A stretch of DNA of 64,000 bases from Hexactinellida sp. DTS-2022 (GCA_028753945.1 JAPNXP010000006.1:1550001-1614000); one strand, 5' to 3'; counted from the first letter of the stretch, positions 18,601 to 31,126 are shown. Notes: generated by a model from the sequence alone, not told the origin. Numbers and translations: made by a program.

Positions 18601-20215
18601 AGCCATCAAAGAGTACAACATACAATGGCTTACAATTCTAATCATCAAGATTACAAAGCACACTTAGGGAAGATACGAAAGGATGAAGTACAATCATTAT
18701 AAAGGGAACTTTCGGTAGAACAAATTATTTTTACGATTACAATTTCCGAGTCAGAAAAAGCTGTTCGTGCAAGCTTTTCCATTAGCAAACTTATTGCAAA
18801 TAAATATAAGCCATTTACTGATGGTGAATTAATCAAAGAGTGTGTTCTTAATTCCGTGCAAATTATGTGCCCAGAGAAACAGAAGTTATTTGAAAATATC
18901 AGTCTCAAGAAAGACAATTAGCCGTAGAATAGAAAATTTATCATCAGACCTAAAACTTACTTTAGAAAAACGTGCAAGTGAGTTCGAGTACTATTCTCTA
19001 TCCCTTGATGAGAGCACATATGCCACTGATAAAGCTCAACCTGCTGTTTTTGTAAGAGGAATCGATTCGAAGTTTAATTTTACAGAAGAATTGGCGAACT
19101 TACACAGTCTTCACAATACAACAACTGGAGTTAGTATTTTAAAGCGGTGATGAAAGGAATTGATGCTATCGGACTTAAGTTGCGTAATCTATGTGGGACA
19201 ATCAATGACTTGGAGAGAAAAGGTCTAGTTGCTCTTTTGGAGAAAGAAAATATCAATTCAGGGGGTAGTAGTGTGAAATTGGTCAAAGTGCATTGTATTA
19301 TCCACCAGGAAATCTCTGTTCAAAGTCATTAAGAATGCAGACTGTAATGGAAATAGTAGTGAAAACTGTTAACTTCATTCGTGCTCGAGGACTTAATCAT
19401 CGACAATTCGATAACTTTTGGACGAAATGGATTATCATGATGGATTCTTTACTAGTATACGGAGGTAAGATGGTTAAGTAGGGGTTCGATGCTTCGACGC
19501 TTTTATGAACTTAGAGAGGAAGATTTTCATTTTATGGAGGAGAAGTAAAAACCAGTTTTTCATCTTAAAGATCCCATATGGTTGTGTGACTTGGCATTTT
19601 TGGTCGATATCACTCAACATTTTAATTTCCTCAACTCAAAATTACAAGGAAAAAATCAGCTTATTCACAATTTGTTTGACTTCATTTGCGCCTTTGAAAC
19701 AAAGCTCGAGATATGGGAAAACAATTAATTAAAATAGAAGGAAATCTTTATCACTTTAAAATCTTATCAAACAGTCTCCTCCAGATACAGCTTTATACGT
19801 AATCGAAATCGATTACCTGCGGAAAGAATTCGAGAATAGATGTAAAGATCTTCGTAGCAATAGTGTGAACTTCTCTATATTTTAAAATCCTTTCTCTTTA
19901 GAACCCATTAAACTCCTTGAGCATCTCCAGCTAGAATTGGTATACATGCAATATATAACCAGTACTTGAAAGCGAAATTCAATGATGTAACACTGATGGA
20001 CTTTTACCAGAAGTATTTATCATCAGCAGATCACCACAATATTATCAAGCACAGTAAGATGATGGCTTGCTTATTTGGGAGCACATTTATATGTGAACAA
20101 CGTCTCCCAAATGAAGTTAGTAAAGAGCAGAACTGTTTGAACTGATAGACACCTCGAAGATACATTAAGAATAGCCACGACGGATATCAAACAAAACATC
20201 GACCATATAGTCGGA
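18600..20215 (+). pseudogene. hAT transposase (ZBED5/GTF2IRD2-like type), decayed
   Basis: Colinear pieces in shifting frames match this hAT branch. They are GKIRKDEVQSL (about 18670), YSLSLDESTYATDKAQPAVF then VRGIDSKFNFTEEL (19000-19110), TTTGVSI, GLVALLEK, HCIIHQEISVQS and VVKTVNFIRARGLNHRQF (19290-19410), FLVDITQHFNFLNSKLQGK-like remnants (19600), and the C-terminal dimerisation block FGSTFICEQR (about 20070) followed by LRIATTDIKQN. Numerous stops and frameshifts interrupt it. The first catalytic Asp (DEST) is present. No matching terminal repeats were identified with certainty. Confidence 0.8.
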
Positions 20216-20282
20216 CAAATGCGTCATGCATGTCAAAGTAAAAATATTGTCTGTACTTGTATTGGTGGTAGTATAATTAGTA

Positions 20283-20385
20283 CAGTGGATGCCGGTTATA
20301 AGCACATCGTCGGGAACTGCACTTGATGTGCTTATAACCGACATGTTCTTATAACCGGTGTGCTTATATCCGACATATACTACTG
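20283..20385. mobile_element. Tc1/mariner-like MITE, 103 bp
   Basis: CAGTGGATGCCGGTTATAAG at the left pairs with CTTATATCCGACATATACTACTG at the right, with TA on both sides. GGTTATAAG/CTTATAACC motifs fill it. A half copy of the same family is at 37751. Confidence 0.7.
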
Positions 20386-20621
20386 TATTTAGGTTTTTCT
20401 TGTTAGTTAATATTTTTGATCAATTTGTGCAGTGTATCATGATTTTAGATGTGCTTCTTAACCTATTCTGTTCCATTTCGCTTGATACCCCAACCTATCT
20501 CTCCCTAAATAAATCTGAAATTTATCAATTGGCCTATACGGCCCACTTATATATGTACTTGAGGAACCCAATGTGGCCCGCAATTAAATCGAGTTGGGCA
20601 CCCCTGCGCTATACTCTATAC

Positions 20622-20710
20622 CAGTGGTTCTCAACCTTTAATGGTCCGTGGCCCCCCACCGAGACCCTCAGCACCCGTGCTTCGTGGCTCCCCCCGGTTG
20701 AGAAACGCTG
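20622..20710. mobile_element. hAT (Charlie-like) MITE fragment, 89 bp
   Basis: It starts CAGTGGTTCTCAACCTTTA and ends GGTTGAGAAACGCTG, the ends of one of the commonest animal hAT MITE types. I could not see a clean target duplication. Confidence 0.65.
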
Positions 20711-21628
20711 CTCGACAGTTTACGCGCTCCTAAACGCAAACATATCCAAATTTATACGCCTTTAGGCGTATGGCGGGCTCCTGGATAAAACCGTCAAAGG
20801 TACAACAAAAATTATTATACAACATTAACTGTTTTTGGCATCAATATTACGTTTGTAGATGCTTCTACATTGATATTTACAGTAAGAGACCAAAAGTATT
20901 TAATTAATTAATTAGACAACACTACTTTGTGTTCATATACACTCAGGCTTCTATTAGCATAATAAGTTAATAACATTAGATGCTTCAACATGGATGTTTA
21001 CAATTACATAAGACTTTATGTTAAGTTGTTAACTAAAAATAACCTAATTTTTTTATTTAAATTTTTTATGGTGTTAATCTCATTCATTAACTTAGCCAAT
21101 TAAATATTAATTTCTGAACATCATGAGGTAATTATAATATACAAATTCTGATTTCAGATTTGAATAACACATGATAGAATTACTCTAGTTGCTTAAACGC
21201 CAATCATACTATTATTTTTCACTGAGATACAGCAACGAAGACATTTGTGCCACTTATGCCACAAGTGGGACGTGGCAAAGACACTTATTCCACTTCATGG
21301 ATATTGGATAAAAATGACTCAAAATCAAATTGTTATGAAATTTATATGTATAACAAGATATTTAAATTCATTTCAGAGGAGTTTAGGGAGCCGTTAATAA
21401 GCTTTAAGAAGTCCGTGTGTCTGGGTTCTGGAATAATAATAAAATTATAGAATAAAATTATAATTTCCGATTTGAATAGCACGGGGCCAATTACTAGTAG
21501 TAAATTAAAATGATACAAATGAATTTGATACATATTTTTTTGTAAAATAATCAGAATTAATGATTAATCAACGAATGGGTCGTTATCCACCATCACTTAA
21601 TTTTTGCCCATTTATAGTTTAAAACCTA
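20711..21628. other. Intergenic, no gene seen
   Basis: AT-rich, with small repeats such as GATGCTTC-ACAT-GAT (20857 and 20980). The 67-residue frame at 21247 has no recognisable features. Confidence 0.3.
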
Positions 21629-23192
21629 CGAGCCCTTCGGTCTCGGTCGCTTCGCGACGGATCACTCTCTCACAAAAGTCGCTTTGCGACTTGTGTTCGT
21701 TCGTGTAGGCACTACGCGATACAATTAACGGAAGCTTCGCGGACTTTCCCTCCCCAAAAGCAATCACATTAATAATGAATTTTAGTAGCTCAATAAATTT
21801 CAATTGCACGATAAGAAAGCTAAAGCTCGAATCAAAATAATACTAAAATAAAATCAGGCAATAGAATAGACAAATGATTGATTGGTTAAATTAATTAATT
21901 TTCAATCAATCAAAAAAATTAAATTACTCAAAACAAAGTATCCTACTATAAGGATAAATTGAGAGAAATTAAAATCGAAAGCTCTGAGCCATCCGCTAAA
22001 AATCTTGATATCCTATGTGAAAAAGGTTCGTCATCTTGGCTGACCGCACTACCCCTAAAAGAATATGGTTTCCTACTAAATAAACAAGAATTTATAGATT
22101 CTATCTCGCTGAGATATAACCATCCGTTAAAGAATATACCAAAGATATGTGCATGTTCCTCTCCGAACAGTATAGATCATGCTCTGATATGTAAAAAGGG
22201 TGGTTTCGTATCGCTCCGACACAACCAGATCAGAGATTTAGAAGCACATTGGCTTTCAGAAGTATGTAAAGGAGTCGAAACAGAGCCAAAGTTGATTCCA
22301 TTGACTGGGGAAACATTTGAGCACAAAAGCACTAGCACAGCACCTGAGACTTGATATCCTTGCCAGATGGTTCTGGAGTAGTTTGGATAGGACATTTTTT
22401 GATGTCCGTGTTCTCCACCACGGTTGCAAGTCAAATGATTGTGGGAGCTTACAGCTTAGTTAAGGTATATGAGAAACACGAGACAGAAAAAAAAGATTTG
22501 TATAACCACAGAATCTTAGAGGTAGAAAAATCTTCTTTTACCCCCCTAGTTTTTTCAACCAGCGGTGGCATGGGCAAAGAAGCGGATAAATTTCACAAAA
22601 GGCTTGCATCACTCCTTGTTAGCAAAAGAGGAAACTCTTATAGTGATATAATGGCATACATTAGAAGAAAACTCCGCTTCTCAATCCTTCGCACCACGCT
22701 AATGGCTGTTCGGGGCTATAGAGGTACACCAGGCAGCAGGGATAATAAAAATAGCGATATAAACACTATACCCTATAGCAAGCAATTTTATTAGATGTAG
22801 ATATATTTTAATCTTTACTGTAAATATTCACTTGTCGAGTAATTTTTCCTTTTTCCTTTTTTCCTGTACGCGTATAAATTATTTCACTTATTAAACTTTA
22901 AAAAAAAAAATCAAATTGGAGCCTCAGAAAATATTTCTATTATGCACAATCTATTCATACTAACTGATGAAATCTGCTAATCCATACTAACAAACCCTCG
23001 AATTTAATTGGCTAACATATTTTGTCACCTTCAAATGTGAATATTTCTCTTCAAAAACCAATAGATCGTTGTCGCAGTATAAAATTACCCCTGTATACAA
23101 ATTTTCAGCTTTCTGGGACTCGTAGTCTTTCCAATTAATTCTGGACAAACAAACAAACAAACAAACACACAACAATTCCTCTTTTTATATAC
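21629..23192 (-). mobile_element. Helitron-like element, family C, with a nested LINE
   Basis: The 3' end on the minus strand is the family GGGCTCG end with its three hairpins (plus-strand CGAGCCC from 21629, after an A). The 5' end carries TTGTTGTGTGTTTGTTTG and TTTGTCCAGAATTAATTGG (about 23130-23190). A LINE fragment is inserted at about 21911-22913. A second copy of the central part without the LINE lies at about 45505-45865. A further 3' end (23193-23250) abuts it, suggesting tandem copies. Confidence 0.7.
21911..22913 (+). pseudogene. 5'-truncated LINE with zinc motif and restriction-like endonuclease
   Basis: Two overlapping frames (21959-22354, 22351-22794) with a frame break carry SSWLTALPLKEYGFLLNKQ and KICACSSPNSIDHALICKK (C-x-C-x7-H-x3-C). 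In an intermediate frame comes LDILARWFWSSLDRTFFDVRV, then SFTPLVFSTSGGMG and a basic C-terminus. These are C-terminal features of reverse transcriptases with a restriction-like endonuclease (R2/R4-type group). A poly-A run at about 22903-22913 ends it. The RT domain itself is absent, as expected of 5' truncation. The undisturbed Helitron copy at about 45632 is the empty site. Confidence 0.7.
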
Positions 23193-23250
23193 GAGGCCTT
23201 CGGTCTCGGTCGCTTCGCGACGGATCACTCTCTCACAATACACAAATGTC
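23193..23250 (-). mobile_element. Helitron-like 3' end fragment
   Basis: On the plus strand CGAGGCCTTCGGTCTCGG and the GTCGC/GCGAC hairpin are the family 3' terminus, abutting the 5' end of the 21629-23192 copy. Confidence 0.65.
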
Positions 23251-23604
23251 GCACTAAACTGTACACAACTGTAGCACTCGTCCTGTCACAAATGTCTCGC
23301 TACACAACTGTCGAACTTCCTTATTTCCATACAAAGTATTGGCTAGGAAACCCGGTTTCGACTGTATGGCATGACAGTCCACAACCTGTGGTCCACAGCC
23401 AAAATTTAGGGTTTCAAGTGGTTGATTCGGGTTTTAATTAATTAAACAATTCACTAGTTTTCGAAATATTGAATTGGTGTATGTACAAGTTTAATTATCC
23501 AGAAAAAGGGGTTCACAACTATTTAAATATTCTAAATTAGAAATACTGTGTAGTACGTATATTCGAAATATATTGTGCCAGATCACCAAGCAGGTTGTAA
23601 CAAC
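23251..23604. other. Intergenic, no gene seen
   Basis: Short repeats of 'tgtcgcactacacaactgt' type near 23240-23320; otherwise featureless. Confidence 0.3.
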
Positions 23605-23784
23605 CAGGGATTCATTCATACGTGCGCAGCGCGCCCTCAGGAGCGTAATTTTGAAATGAAACTTTTCTAGGTGCGCGAAAATCGAGACATGCTCTCATAG
23701 ACGTAATACTAATTGAGTATTTTAGACGCGTGTGAGCTAGGTCAACTCTAGGCGCGCAGAAAATTTTGCCTGGATTAAATCCTG
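23605..23784. mobile_element. hAT-type MITE, 180 bp
   Basis: CAGGGATTCATTC at the left and GGATTAAATCCTG at the right, flanked by GTAACAAC and GTAGCAAC (7 of 8). GCGCG-rich motifs lie inside, in contrast with the AT-rich surroundings. Confidence 0.65.
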
Positions 23785-23934
23785 GTAGCAACCCCATAAA
23801 CTGTTTGGCAGTGTTTGCTATTATTACCAGTTTCCCATTGGCTGTTAACAGCTCAGTTTTTTAAGAAGTATAAAACTACATGTAGCTACACGTATCGTTG
23901 AAAACATTTTGGTTCTAACTAAATTTCTCAATTA

Positions 23935-24050
23935 TTGTACTGTTGTATGACAGTTTAACTACCATGACAGTTTAACTACCTTGTATTAGTATAACCATGG
24001 ATATTTCAGCCATGACAGTTTAACTACCAATAACAATTCTACAACTTATT
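23935..24050. repeat. End fragment of the CTGTTGTATGACAG TIR family
   Basis: ACTGTTGTATGACAGTTTAACTACC and two further TGACAGTTTAACTACC units match the arms of the 12795-18456 element. No partner end is visible. Confidence 0.65.
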
Positions 24051-24059
24051 TGTATGACT

Positions 24060-27000
24060 TCCTCAACTTGTAGTTCCTAAATGGGGGTTTGAATTTTTGA
24101 ATAAATGGGGGTTGAAATTTACTTGTTTACTCACACTTCAATTTCAGTAAAGTGTTAAATCTAATTCTATTGTTTCAACTTGTAGCAATTATATTGATTT
24201 AACTTGTTAAATCCTACTCTAGTGATTCAACTTGCGATAATTATAATGATTCAACTTATAAATTCCAGCTGGCTTCTATTTAATTGTAGTATTACTATAC
24301 AATGGATAAAATAATATAATATAATATAAGGAATTTGTTGACTCAACTCAACCAACCGTGGATAACATTGCTAAAATAAATTACTAATAATATATTTTAT
24401 TATCAATACATAATGAATGAATGGCAGTAAACTCAAGATGGTTTATGATAGAAACTAACTTCAAATTTATCTACCGTTCCTTGTGACTCCGACCAATTAA
24501 CAAATGGTTCTTCACACCTTGGGCGTTGATGACTGGGCGAAAAAAATCCAAAATTGCAGCCTGTGCCGAAAGCATGTTCCTTTGGAGGCACTATCAGTAA
24601 ACAACCAAAAAAAAATCCAAAATCGCAGCCTGTGCCGCCGCATGTTCCTTTGGTGGCACTATATTTTTGTGTTGTTTATTGATAGTGCCTCCAAAGGAAC
24701 ATGCTGTCGGCGCAGGCTGCGATTTTGGATTTTTTTTCGCCAAGTCATCAACGCCCAAGGTGTGAAGAAGCATTTGTTATTTGTTCCGAGTCACAAGGAA
24801 CGGTAAATAAATTTGAAGTTTGTTTCTATCTTAAACCATCTTGAGTTTAATGCCATTAATCCATTATGTATTGATAATAAAGTATATTACTAGTTATATA
24901 TTTAAGCAATGTTATCCACGGTTGAGTTGAATTAAGTCAACAAATTCCTTATTTAATTTAATTTGATTTAATTCAGTAAATAGAAGCCAGCTGGAATTTA
25001 TAAGTTAAATCAATATAATTATCGCAAGTTGAATCACTAGAGTAGGATTTAACAAGTTAAATCAATATAATTATTACAAGTTGAAACAATAGAATTAGAT
25101 TTAACACTTTTACTGAAATTGAAGTGTGAGTAAACAAAGAAATTTCAAACCCCATTTATGGCAGAAATTAAACATATTTTTGAAAATATTCTTCTCCCAA
25201 TCAGACGCATAATTTTATGGTGAATCCAAATGTGAAATAAAATTTGGGGGTTTAGTAAAACATATTTTGAGTTATGGACCAGACAAATTTGGAAAGGTGT
25301 TAAAGATGTGTCAAAAATTCGTTAATCAAAAATCGTAACCCCAGGTGCAAATCAGACGTCGACTCCGAACCAACATTCCAAGTTTTAGCCCTCTATGTAT
25401 ATAGGTGTGGCCAGGGCACCTGCTACGGAGAAATAAAAATAAAAAAATCCAAAATTGCAGCCTGTGCCGACGCATGTTCCTTTGGTGGCACTATATTTTT
25501 GTGTTGTTTATTGATAGTGCCTCCAAAGGAACATGCTGTCGGCGCAGGCTGCAATTTTGGATTTTTTTTCGCCAAGTCATCAACGCCCAAGATGTGAAGA
25601 ACCATTTGCTAATTGGTCGGAGTTACAAGGAACTGTAGATAAATTTGAAGTTAGTTTCTATCATAAACCATCAAGAGTTTAATGCCATTCATTCATTATG
25701 TATTGATAATAAATTATATTATTAGTAATTTATTTTAGCAATGTTATCCACGGTTGTTTGAGTTGAGTCAACAAATTCCTTATATTATTATAATTTATTT
25801 AATCCATTGTATAGTAATACTAGAATTAAATAGAAGCCAGCTGGAATTTATAAGTTGAATCAATTTAATTATCGCAAGTTGAAACAATAGTGAAAGATTT
25901 AACAAGTTAAATCAATATAATTATTACAAGTTGAAACAATGGAATTAGATTTCACAGTTTTATTGAAATTGAAGTGTCGAGTAAACAAAGGAATTTCAAC
26001 CCCCATTAATGGCAGAAATTAAACCAATTTTAACAAATTTTCTTCTCCCATCAGACGCAAAATTTTAAGATGAATCTAAATATGAAATAAAATTTTGGGG
26101 TTTATTAAAACATATTTTGAGTTATGGACCAGACAAATTTTGAAAGGTGTTAAAGATGTGTCAAAAATTTGTTAATCAAAAATCGTAACCCCAGGTGCAA
26201 ATTAGACGGTCCCATCGCACCTACATGCCAAGTTTCAGCCCATCAACAATTAAGCTCTTGCCAGGGCACCGTATACGGAGAAAAAATAATAAAAAAAAAT
26301 CCAAAATTGCAGCCTGCGCCGACGCATGTTCCTTTCGTGGCACTATATTTTGTTGATGGTTTATTGATAGTGCCTCCAAAGGAACATGCTGTCGGCGCAG
26401 GCTGCAATTTTGGATTTTTTTTCGCCAAGTCATCAACGCCCAAGGTGTGAAGAAGCATTTGTTATTTGGTCCGAGTCACAAGGAACAGTAGATAAATTTG
26501 AAGTTTGTTTCTATCATAAACCATCTAGAGTTTAATGCCATTCATTCATTATGTATTGATAATAAATTATATTATTAGTTAGTTATTTTAGCAATGTTAT
26601 CCACGGTGATTTGAGTTTAGTCAACAAATTCCTTATATTATTATATTTTATTTAATCCATTGTATAGTAATACTAGAATAAAATAGAAGCCAGCTGGAAT
26701 TTATAAGTTGAATCAATTTAATTATCGCAAGTTGAAACAATAGTGAAAGCTTTAACAAGTTAAATCAATATAATTATTACAAGTTGAAACAATGGAATTA
26801 GATTTCACAGTTTTATTGAAATAAAGTGTTGAGTAAACAAAGGAATTTCAACCCCCATTTATGGCAGAAATTAAACCAATTTTAACTAATTTTCTTCTCC
26901 CATCAGACGCAGAATTTTATGGTGAATCCAAATGTGAAATAAAATTTGGGGGTTTAGTAAAACATTTTTCTAGCTATGGACCAGACAAATTTTGAAAGGT

Positions 27001-28250
27001 GTTAAAGATGTGTCCAAAACGTGTTAATCAAAAATCGTAACCCCAGGTGCAAATTAGACGGTCCATACGCACCTACATGCCAAGTTTCAGCCCATCAACT
27101 ATAAAGCTCAGGCCAGGGCACCGTCTACGGAGAAAAAATAAAAATAATAATAAAAATAAAGGCAGTGATTCCAATACTGGGCCACTATACTATAGTATAG
27201 TCGGCACAGTAAAAATAAAGGCAGTGATTCTAATACTGGGCCACTATACTATAGTATAGTCGGCACAGTAATAATAAAAATAAAGGCAGTAAGATTAGAA
27301 CTGGGCCACTATACTATAGTATAGTCGGCACAGTAAAAATATAGTGCCATCAAAGGAACATGCGTCGGCACAGGCTGCAATTTTGTATTTTTTAATTGTT
27401 TTTCTCCGTAGCAGGTGCCCTGGCCACACCTATATACATAGAGGGCTGAAACTTGGCATGTAGGTTCGGAGTCGACGTTTAATTTGCACCTGGGGTTACG
27501 ATTTTTTATTAACAAATTTTGGACACATCTTTAACACCTTTCAAAATTTGTCTGGTCCACAACTCAAAATATGTTTTACTAATGCCCCCAAATTTTATTT
27601 CACATTTGGACTCACCATAAAATTCTGCGTCTGATGAGATAAGAAATTTTTTAATAATGGGTTTAATTTCTGCCATAAATGGGGGTTGAAATTTCTTTGT
27701 TTACCTACAATTCAGTTTCAATAAAACTGTTAAATCTAATTCCATTGTTTCAACTTGTAATAATTATATTGATTTAACTTGTTAAATCCTACTCTATTGA
27801 TTCAACTTGCGATAATTATATTGATTTAACTTATAAATTCCAGCTGGCTTCTATTTAATTGTAGTATTACTATACAATGGATTAAATAAAATATAATAAT
27901 ATAAGGAATTTGTCGACTCAACTCAAATCACCGTGGGTAACATTGTTAAATTAATTAAACATTATATTATAATTTATTATCAATACATATGGCATTAAAC
28001 TCAAGATGGTTTATGATAGAAACAATCTTCAAATTTATCTACCGTTCCTTGTGACTCGGACCAATTAACAAATGGTTCTTGACGCCTTGAGGCGTTGATG
28101 ACTTGGCGAAAAAAATCCAAAATTGCAGCCTGTGCCGACAGCATGTTCCTTTGGAGGCACTATCAATAAACCACCAACAAAATATAGTGCCACCAAAGGA
28201 ACATGCGTCGGCGCAGCTGCAATTTTGGATTTTTATTATTATCAGTCCGT
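24060..28250. mobile_element. Array of about 0.8-kb TIR elements joined by hairpins
   Basis: At least five copies of one unit occur. One truncated reverse copy lies left of about 24590. Three forward copies start near 24680, 25517 and 26368. One reverse copy spans about 27342-28165, and another starts near 28185. Each unit begins ATAGTGCCTCCAAAGGAACA and ends with the reverse of it. Neighbouring units are separated by about 20 bp, so each junction folds into a hairpin with arms of about 50 bp. Shared interior landmarks are CCAGCTGGAATTTATAAGTT and GTAACCCCAGGTGCAAAT. All ORFs here are non-coding shadows. Tandem amplification of a non-autonomous DNA transposon is the simplest reading. Confidence 0.8.
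27148..27341. repeat. Three tandem copies of a palindrome-bearing unit of about 65 bp
   Basis: Each unit contains ATACTGGGCCACTATA, the perfect palindrome ACTATACTATAGTATAGT, and CGGCACAGTAAAAATAAA. It replaces the right end of the third forward unit in the TIR array. Degenerate copies lie at 18460-18560. Confidence 0.85.
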
Positions 28251-29822
28251 ATCCACCTCACAGGATAGAGTCTAATTAACTAGATGCCCAAATATTCAGG
28301 ATTGTGTCTCAATAGTTACAGATGTGCACCTGGGGTCAGGATTTTAGATTAAAAACTTTTGGACACATTTTTACACCTGTATAATGTTTGAAAACGAACA
28401 ATAAACTGTGCCCGAAAATTAAATTTATATGCATTCGATAGAGAATTAAATTCTACACTTTTTCACAGTGCACGAATTTTTAAATTGGGTTTCGTTAGTG
28501 CCACAATTGAGTTGCAAGTTTCCTTTGTTTACTAACACTTCAGTTCAATTGAAAGTGTTAAATCGAAATCTATTGTTTCAACTTGTGATAATTATATTGA
28601 TTCAACCTGTGAGATCGGTTAGGCTTCTATTTTCCAATTGAAAACTAAGATTCTACATTCCATAACAACGACAGATTATGTGATTATATATACTTCTGCT
28701 TAGAATATTCTTGCACAATGGATACATGACATATTTAATTCTAATTAATTCGCTCTGTGTTAACTTATAGAGACGGTTCCAATTAGATTATTGGGGTTAT
28801 CGAGTGCGGTGAATTCAAATATGATAGTGAAATTAAATTTAGATTAATAATTATTGCAAATAATTGATCAGGTGCCACACTAACAAAGCGTGTTTACAAG
28901 AGTGTTCAGAAAGATAATAGAATTCAAAACCTTAAAGAAGATTTCGTGGTCAACCTGATCACTCTGGGTGACTATCTACAAGGACTTTCATTACTAACTA
29001 TATTTTAAACTCAGATTTTTCTCAATTTACTTTAATTATACTTATACGTATATAGTGGGGCAGCATAACAGCCATATTGGAGTGAATTATTGAATTTTTG
29101 ATACAAGCATGAAAATTGGCACAGACATATATAAATATATTATATAAAGATATGGATATGGAGGCCCCTTGTGCATGTGAAAAAACATCATTGTTTTGTA
29201 TCCCCCAGACTATTCTTTGAATTTTCCCGTTTCCCATTCTCTTTTACATTTCTTTATTTACCCATCTCTTTTACTGCCATTTACCCTATCTTAATATTTC
29301 TTTTTGTATTTTGTTTAGTTCTTGATGTGCTTAAGCCTCTTCAGGCAGTACTTTCTATTATTGTACTTGTTTACTCGCACAAATTATTATTATTATTATT
29401 ATTATTATATATGTACTACAGTATAACTGGGTTAGTACGTACTTCGGCTTAGTAGTTACTAATTTTTTTAGATCATTTAGTAAATTTATATGTATCTCAA
29501 TATAATGTAAAGTCAGTTAGTACTGTATAAATCAAATAATCACATTTCGTTTCTTCTATTTCGGCTATTTTGCCCTAATTTATTTCCCGTTCATGATAAC
29601 AAATTGGTATCAACCGGTGTTATTCGAATTGAAGATTCTTTGAAAGGTCCAAAAATTGTGTTCATAGTAACCGGAAATTCGCATTATCCGTGTTCGTACA
29701 AATGAGGTTATACTGTATATTTCAATTTTTGAATTTCATTAGGATTAATTTAAGTTTAAGCGCTCAAAAATATTTTAGGCGAGAACAATCAGGGGCTAAG
29801 GATTTTAAGAAACTATTGATAA
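28251..29822. other. Degenerate array flank and intergenic sequence
   Basis: To about 28650 the sequence is a diverged relative of the array unit (GTGCACCTGGGGTCAGGATTTT, AACTTGTGATAATTATATTG). Beyond it I see no gene. An (ATT)n run lies near 29386-29408, and GTTAGTACGTACTTCGGCTTAGTA (29431-29453) resembles Tc1/mariner-like MITE ends elsewhere in the window. The frame at 29171 is low-complexity hydrophobic. Confidence 0.35.
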
Positions 29823-30270
29823 ATCTATATTATTAAAACTCGACTGTTGTTTATGTTTGTTTGTGTGTGTGTGTGTGTACCACTTTGTGTGTTTGTTTGT
29901 CCAGGTTGCTTTAAAGTGATTGGGGAATAGAAACTGCATGTATATCCAGATAGAGACTAACTTCCAAATGTTATAATAGGTAAACAAGTATGCTGATTTC
30001 AAATTTCGCATTTTAAAATTTTTAATATGAATAGTATTATTGTTGTTGTTTGCAAAAAATGTAACAAATTATTGTAAATTCAAAATCACCCTAGAAGTTT
30101 GCTTTCAAGTGGTGTTAAATGTAAACAAGTTAATAGTATGGAAATGGTAGGAAGGCATGTTTTACTAACTCTATCAGCAATGATTTAGTGAGGAGTTAGG
30201 CCGCATAGTGGCAGTTAACTTGAGGTGCGTGGCACCGATCAGTCACAAAGCGACCGAGACCGAAGGCTCT
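29823..30270 (+). mobile_element. Helitron-like element, family A
   Basis: It starts TCTATATTATTAAAACTCGA after an A and ends in GGCTCT before a T. It has the TGTTTGT microsatellite, GTAAACAAGTATGCTG motifs, and the GGTGC/GCACC and AAGCGACCGAGACC hairpin region at the 3' end. Confidence 0.7.
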
Positions 30271-30501
30271 TATTTAATAAATAACGACTTAGAAGAATTG
30301 ATGACTGCAACTATTAATAAACGATGATCAGTGGGTAACTCTAATGGCAGGGGGCGTATCGAGCCATTTACCTCCTGGAGGATGCAGTCCCAATCGGTGC
30401 AGACTTTTCTTAGTATAAGAGCCACTATTTTAAGGAAATAGAATACACAATATTGATTTCTATTAAAATATGGATAATATCTTTACATGCATGCCTATAT
30501 A

Positions 30502-30676
30502 CAGTAGTATACCTCGTTAATATGAGCACCAACGGGTTGATAAAATTTTGTTAGCTTTATCCGGAGTTCATATTAACCGGAGTAATACCCAGTGAATAGC
30601 CATTGTAGCTTGTAGGGACCTGATTCTGTGGAACTGTCTGTCTTCTTATCCGGTTCGCACTAACGAGATTCTACTG
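30502..30676. mobile_element. Tc1/mariner-like MITE, 175 bp
   Basis: CAGTAGTATACCTCGTTAATA at the left faces CACTAACGAGATTCTACTG at the right, each next to TA. TTAACCGGAGT and TATCCGG motifs repeat inside. Confidence 0.7.
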
Positions 30677-31118
30677 TAATATGAAAATATCCGTAGAATA
30701 TAAGATAGGTATTGGTGTCGATTTAACGCAGTCGACTCCGCTTTATAGAGCTACCAGTTAATAGATTTCTCCTCTTAATCGAGTAAAAGTTTCATAAGAC
30801 ATTTTGGGTTAAAATAGAATTCGGTTAGCATGTAACCCCTCGGGAGAGAAAATTTGTACATATTATGCAAGTGTAAGTACTACGGAATTTACATTATATT
30901 GAGATACATATAAATTTACTAAATGGTTAAAAAAATCAGTACCTACTAAGCCGAAGTTCGTACTAACCCAGTTATACTGTAGTACATATATGTATACAAA
31001 AGCAAATTAACTCTGTCAATTGAAGTTGAATAAATGTTTAATGCTGATATTCGTAATCAGCATAAGTTTTCCAGTCATTATAGGGGTCACATGACCATGT
31101 TTGGGAGGGAAGACATTC
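30677..31118. other. Intergenic with a half MITE
   Basis: At 30730-30790 CAGTCGACTCCGCTTTATAGA is one end of the family at 42232. From about 30895 the sequence is the reverse of 29440-29510 (TACTAAGCCGAAGTTCGTAC). No gene. Confidence 0.4.
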
Positions 31119-31126
31119 CTTGACAA

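Noticed and set aside
22964-22990. CTGATGAAATC as a possible hammerhead core
   Set aside because: No GAAA after a stem II and no stem III partner; the motif lies in a Helitron-like interior.
24504-27515. Several ORFs of 60-100 codons in the array
   Set aside because: They repeat the hairpin and TIR sequence in different frames and carry no domain; array shadows.
27628-27650. CTGATGAGATAAGAAAT as a possible hammerhead core
   Set aside because: The segment between the core blocks is too short for stem II, and neither stem I nor stem III can form.
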